14,213 bases of DNA from Neisseriaceae bacterium (GTDB lineage Bacteria; Pseudomonadota; Gammaproteobacteria; Burkholderiales; Neisseriaceae), in assembly GCA_030151665.1 (NCBI GenBank), contig JASLDB010000159.1, positions 1 through 14,213 of the forward strand, written 5' to 3'. Positions 11,918 through 14,213 of this stretch are shown here, one piece after another. Below the pieces are notes generated by a model. That model ran no database searches. It was not told the origin of the DNA and saw nothing but the letters and a program-made list of their open reading frames with translations. Made by a program: the position numbers and the translations under genes. Within the stretch, counting starts at the first letter, position 1. Each line of letters begins with the position of its first letter.

Positions 11918-13933
11918 ATGAATACTTCCAAAACAAAAACTCCTTTGATGCGTCGACCGTGGTTTGCTTTTTTGAGCTCCATGCGCTTCGCCGTTTCATT
12001 ATTATCCATTTTGGCCATTGCTTCGATTATCGGTACGGTATTAAAGCAAAATCAGCCTGTAAATGACTATATTGTTAAATTCGGGCCATTTTGGTCTGAA
12101 ATTTTCAAATTCCTCGGCCTTTATGATGTGTATGCATCATCATGGTTTGTGGTCATTATGGTTTTCTTGGTGCTTTCAACAGCATTGTGCATGGTGCGAA
12201 ATGTGCCTGGTTTTTGGCGTGACATGAAGTCTTTCCGAGAAAAAACCACAGAGAAATCACTGGGTGCGATGAAACACACTGCACAAATTGACCAAGTAGC
12301 ATTAAGTGATGAAGTAGTAGGGCGCTATTGGCAAGCACAAGGCTTCAAAACCAAAGAAGTCAATCGTGATGATGGCAGTGTTCTCATTGCTTGTAAAAAA
12401 GGCAGTGGCAATAAATGGGGTTATATCTTTGCCCATGCGGCTTTGATTATTATTTGTATTGGTGGCTTGATTGACAGCAATATGGCATTGAATTTCGATT
12501 TATTGACAGGTCGCTTGGTGCCAGACACCAAAACAGAATTTGCCAAGGATTTCAAAACAGAAAGCCGATTGCCAGTGGGTACCATGTCATTTCGTGGCAA
12601 TGTAGAAGTTCGCGAAGGTCAAGGTGCTGGTGTGGTATTCTTGCAAGCAGGTGATGGCTTGGTGGCACAAGATTTGCCTTTTAACATTGAGTTAAAAAAA
12701 TTCCATGTTGAGCATTACGAAACAGGTATGCCCAAAAACTTTGCCAGTGATGTGGTGGTGATTGATAAGAAAACGGGTAAAAAACAAGAGGCAACCATCA
12801 AAGTGAATCATCCATTAACGGTGGATGGCATTTCGATTTACCAAGCCAGTTTTGGTGATGGTGGTTCTTCCATTGCATTTAATGCATGGGATTTGAAAAA
12901 AAATAACCCTGCGGCGGTGGAATTAAAAGCGGTTTCTAAAAGTAATTATCCTTTAAATTATGGCAATCAACAGTACCAAATTGAATTTGGTGAGTTTAAG
13001 TTATTCAATGTCGAGGACATGAGTCCTGGTTTAAATGAAAAAACCAATAATTTCGGTAAAACCTTACACGATGCACGAGATGTTGATAACAAAAAAAATC
13101 TACAAAATGTTGGGCCAACCGTGACATACCGTATCCGTGATACTGCGGGTCAAGCCAAAGAATACTTTAATTACATGTTGCCATTGGATCGTGATGGTGC
13201 TCGCTATTTTGCAACGGGTGAGCGTGAACAATTGGCAGACCAGTATCGTTGGGTGATGTTGCCAGCGGATGAAAAAGACAGCTTGAACACGTTTATGTTG
13301 TTGCGCAGTGCTTTTGCCAATCCTGCATTGCGTGAAAAAGCAATTGCCAAAGCCGTGGCGGGTGTGGATTTGCAACAAAAAGAATCCTTTACCATTGCGG
13401 TGCAAAATGCAATGGCTATTTTCTCTAATGGTGGTTATGAAGCCTTGGAGACATTCTTAAAAAGCAATGTTCCCGCTGACCAACAAAACAAAATGCGCGA
13501 ATTTTTTGTGCAAATTATCCAAAGTGGTGCTACGTATTTATTGGATGAGGCGTTATTGGATGCCAAAGAAGAGGCTTGGGTGAGCTCGGCAGAGAAGCAG
13601 CGTTTTGTGAGTGATAGTTTAATCGCATTGACCAATTTGTATAAATTTGACTCGCCTGTGTTGTTGCAGTTGAATAACTTTGAAGAAGTGCAATTTTCTG
13701 GCTTGCAGTTGAATAAATCACCAGGCCAAAGTTTGGTGTATTTGGGTTCTGTTCTGTTAATTTTGGGTTCTTTCTGTATGTTTTATATTCGTGAAAAACG
13801 AGCATGGTGTTTGATTAAAAATGGTAAAATTCGTTTTGCCATGAGTGCCAATCGCCATGCGAGAGATTTGGAGACAGAATTTCCTGAGCATGAAGCTAGA
13901 CTTAAACAATTGTCTGAGGACTTAAAACAATGA
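11918..13933 (+). CDS. resB: Cytochrome c biogenesis protein ResB (Ccs1), System II
   Basis: This 671-residue membrane protein forms, with CcsA, the System II synthetase that exports haem and attaches it to CXXCH of apocytochromes on the periplasmic side. Hydrophobic segments lie at about 18-40, 75-95 and 167-187, followed by a large periplasmic domain (about 190-600). The last membrane span is near 603-625 and ends in a charged cytoplasmic tail. H173, in YIFAHAALIII, sits in the third span where the family has a conserved histidine. RRPWFAFLSSMRFAV near the start is typical of beta-proteobacterial ResB, and the size matches Neisseria. The ATG at 11918 lacks a visible Shine-Dalgarno; Met11 is an alternative with no better site. 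Its TGA stop overlaps the ccsA ATG, so the two are translationally coupled. Confidence 0.95.
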   Translation: MNTSKTKTPLMRRPWFAFLSSMRFAVSLLSILAIASIIGTVLKQNQPVNDYIVKFGPFWSEIFKFLGLYDVYASSWFVVIMVFLVLSTALCMVRNVPGFWRDMKSFREKTTEKSLGAMKHTAQIDQVALSDEVVGRYWQAQGFKTKEVNRDDGSVLIACKKGSGNKWGYIFAHAALIIICIGGLIDSNMALNFDLLTGRLVPDTKTEFAKDFKTESRLPVGTMSFRGNVEVREGQGAGVVFLQAGDGLVAQDLPFNIELKKFHVEHYETGMPKNFASDVVVIDKKTGKKQEATIKVNHPLTVDGISIYQASFGDGGSSIAFNAWDLKKNNPAAVELKAVSKSNYPLNYGNQQYQIEFGEFKLFNVEDMSPGLNEKTNNFGKTLHDARDVDNKKNLQNVGPTVTYRIRDTAGQAKEYFNYMLPLDRDGARYFATGEREQLADQYRWVMLPADEKDSLNTFMLLRSAFANPALREKAIAKAVAGVDLQQKESFTIAVQNAMAIFSNGGYEALETFLKSNVPADQQNKMREFFVQIIQSGATYLLDEALLDAKEEAWVSSAEKQRFVSDSLIALTNLYKFDSPVLLQLNNFEEVQFSGLQLNKSPGQSLVYLGSVLLILGSFCMFYIREKRAWCLIKNGKIRFAMSANRHARDLETEFPEHEARLKQLSEDLKQ

Positions 13934-14213
13934 ACGCAAAAATAGATCAGATGCCAGAGCATGCGTATTTAAAAGATACATCTTGGCGCCAGATTTTGGG
14001 CTGGAAAGACTATGTCTTTGCTGTAATCGTGATGTTGGGTGCTTTGTATGCTCAGTTTTCTTTGGCTGGGCATCGCATGGATTACTATGAAGTGTCTATT
14101 TTGTGGGGCAGTGCCATTGGTTTGGTGGCATTGTGTTGGTTTTTTAAATCCATGCAATGGTTTGTGATTGCTACTTGTTTATTGGGTTTGTTAAGTTTAA
14201 AACTGTATGATGG
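13930..14213 (+). CDS. ccsA: Cytochrome c biogenesis protein CcsA (also named CcsB/ResC), N-terminal part
   Basis: The open frame starts at the ATG overlapping the resB stop (ATGA) and runs off the window end after 94 codons without a stop. GAGGA (13916-13920) precedes the start at 9 nt. The visible part has a hydrophilic N-terminus of about 30 residues and three hydrophobic stretches (about 31-50, 57-77 and 82 to the end). This agrees with the N-terminal half of beta-proteobacterial CcsA, the haem-handling partner of ResB. The WWD haem-binding motif and the conserved histidines that would prove it lie beyond the window. The call rests on the resB context, the overlap and the membrane pattern. 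Confidence 0.88.
   Translation, partial: MNAKIDQMPEHAYLKDTSWRQILGWKDYVFAVIVMLGALYAQFSLAGHRMDYYEVSILWGSAIGLVALCWFFKSMQWFVIATCLLGLLSLKLYD

Overview
The window looks like a chromosomal segment of a moderately AT-rich betaproteobacterium of the Neisseriaceae type. Three things point there. The EngB protein and the order engB (divergent) - cytochrome c4 - resB - ccsA are, from memory, what Neisseria species have. Cytochrome c maturation is by System II (ResB/CcsA). The gap between polA and its divergent neighbour holds a 12-mer identical, on the minus strand, to a known Neisseriaceae DNA uptake sequence dialect (AGGCTGCCTGAA). Genus cannot be fixed from the sequence alone.

Layout. (1) 25-1524, +: mmsA, methylmalonate-semialdehyde dehydrogenase, closed by a strong terminator. 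(2) 1816-3183, +: a neurotransmitter:sodium symporter (NSS) family transporter with its own candidate promoter, a Fur-like box and a very strong Shine-Dalgarno. A bidirectional terminator separates it from (3) 3250-3852, -: a LysE/ArgO-type amino-acid exporter, divergent from (4) 3960-4853, +: an ArgP/LysG-type LysR regulator. This is the classic basic amino-acid export pair. (5) 4850-5641, -: an IclR-family regulator, tail-to-tail with argP with a 4-base overlap and lying just downstream of (6) 5687-8488, -: polA, DNA polymerase I with all three activities intact. (7) 8549-9277 and 9291-10250, +: a LOG-type (TIGR00730) nucleotide phosphoribohydrolase and an AEC-family transporter in one tight operon. 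A bidirectional terminator follows. (8) 10297-10950, -: engB, ribosome-assembly GTPase. (9) 11107-11724, +: diheme cytochrome c4, preceded by a leader with two hairpins. (10) 11918-13933, +: resB, overlapping ccsA (13930 to the window end, truncated); together they build the System II haem export/ligation machine that would mature cytochrome c4.

Themes. Amino-acid handling (valine or beta-alanine catabolism, an NSS importer, a basic amino-acid exporter with its regulator) sits beside housekeeping replication, ribosome assembly and respiratory genes. No tRNA, rRNA, CRISPR array, insertion sequence, prophage or defence gene was seen, and no gene-free stretch exceeds 300 bases; the longest is 1525-1815. 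No clearly new multi-gene system is visible. The points most worth a second look are the single DUS-like site, the structured leader of cytochrome c4, the altered ion-site residues of the NSS transporter, and the 21-bp-spaced direct repeat between the exporter and argP.
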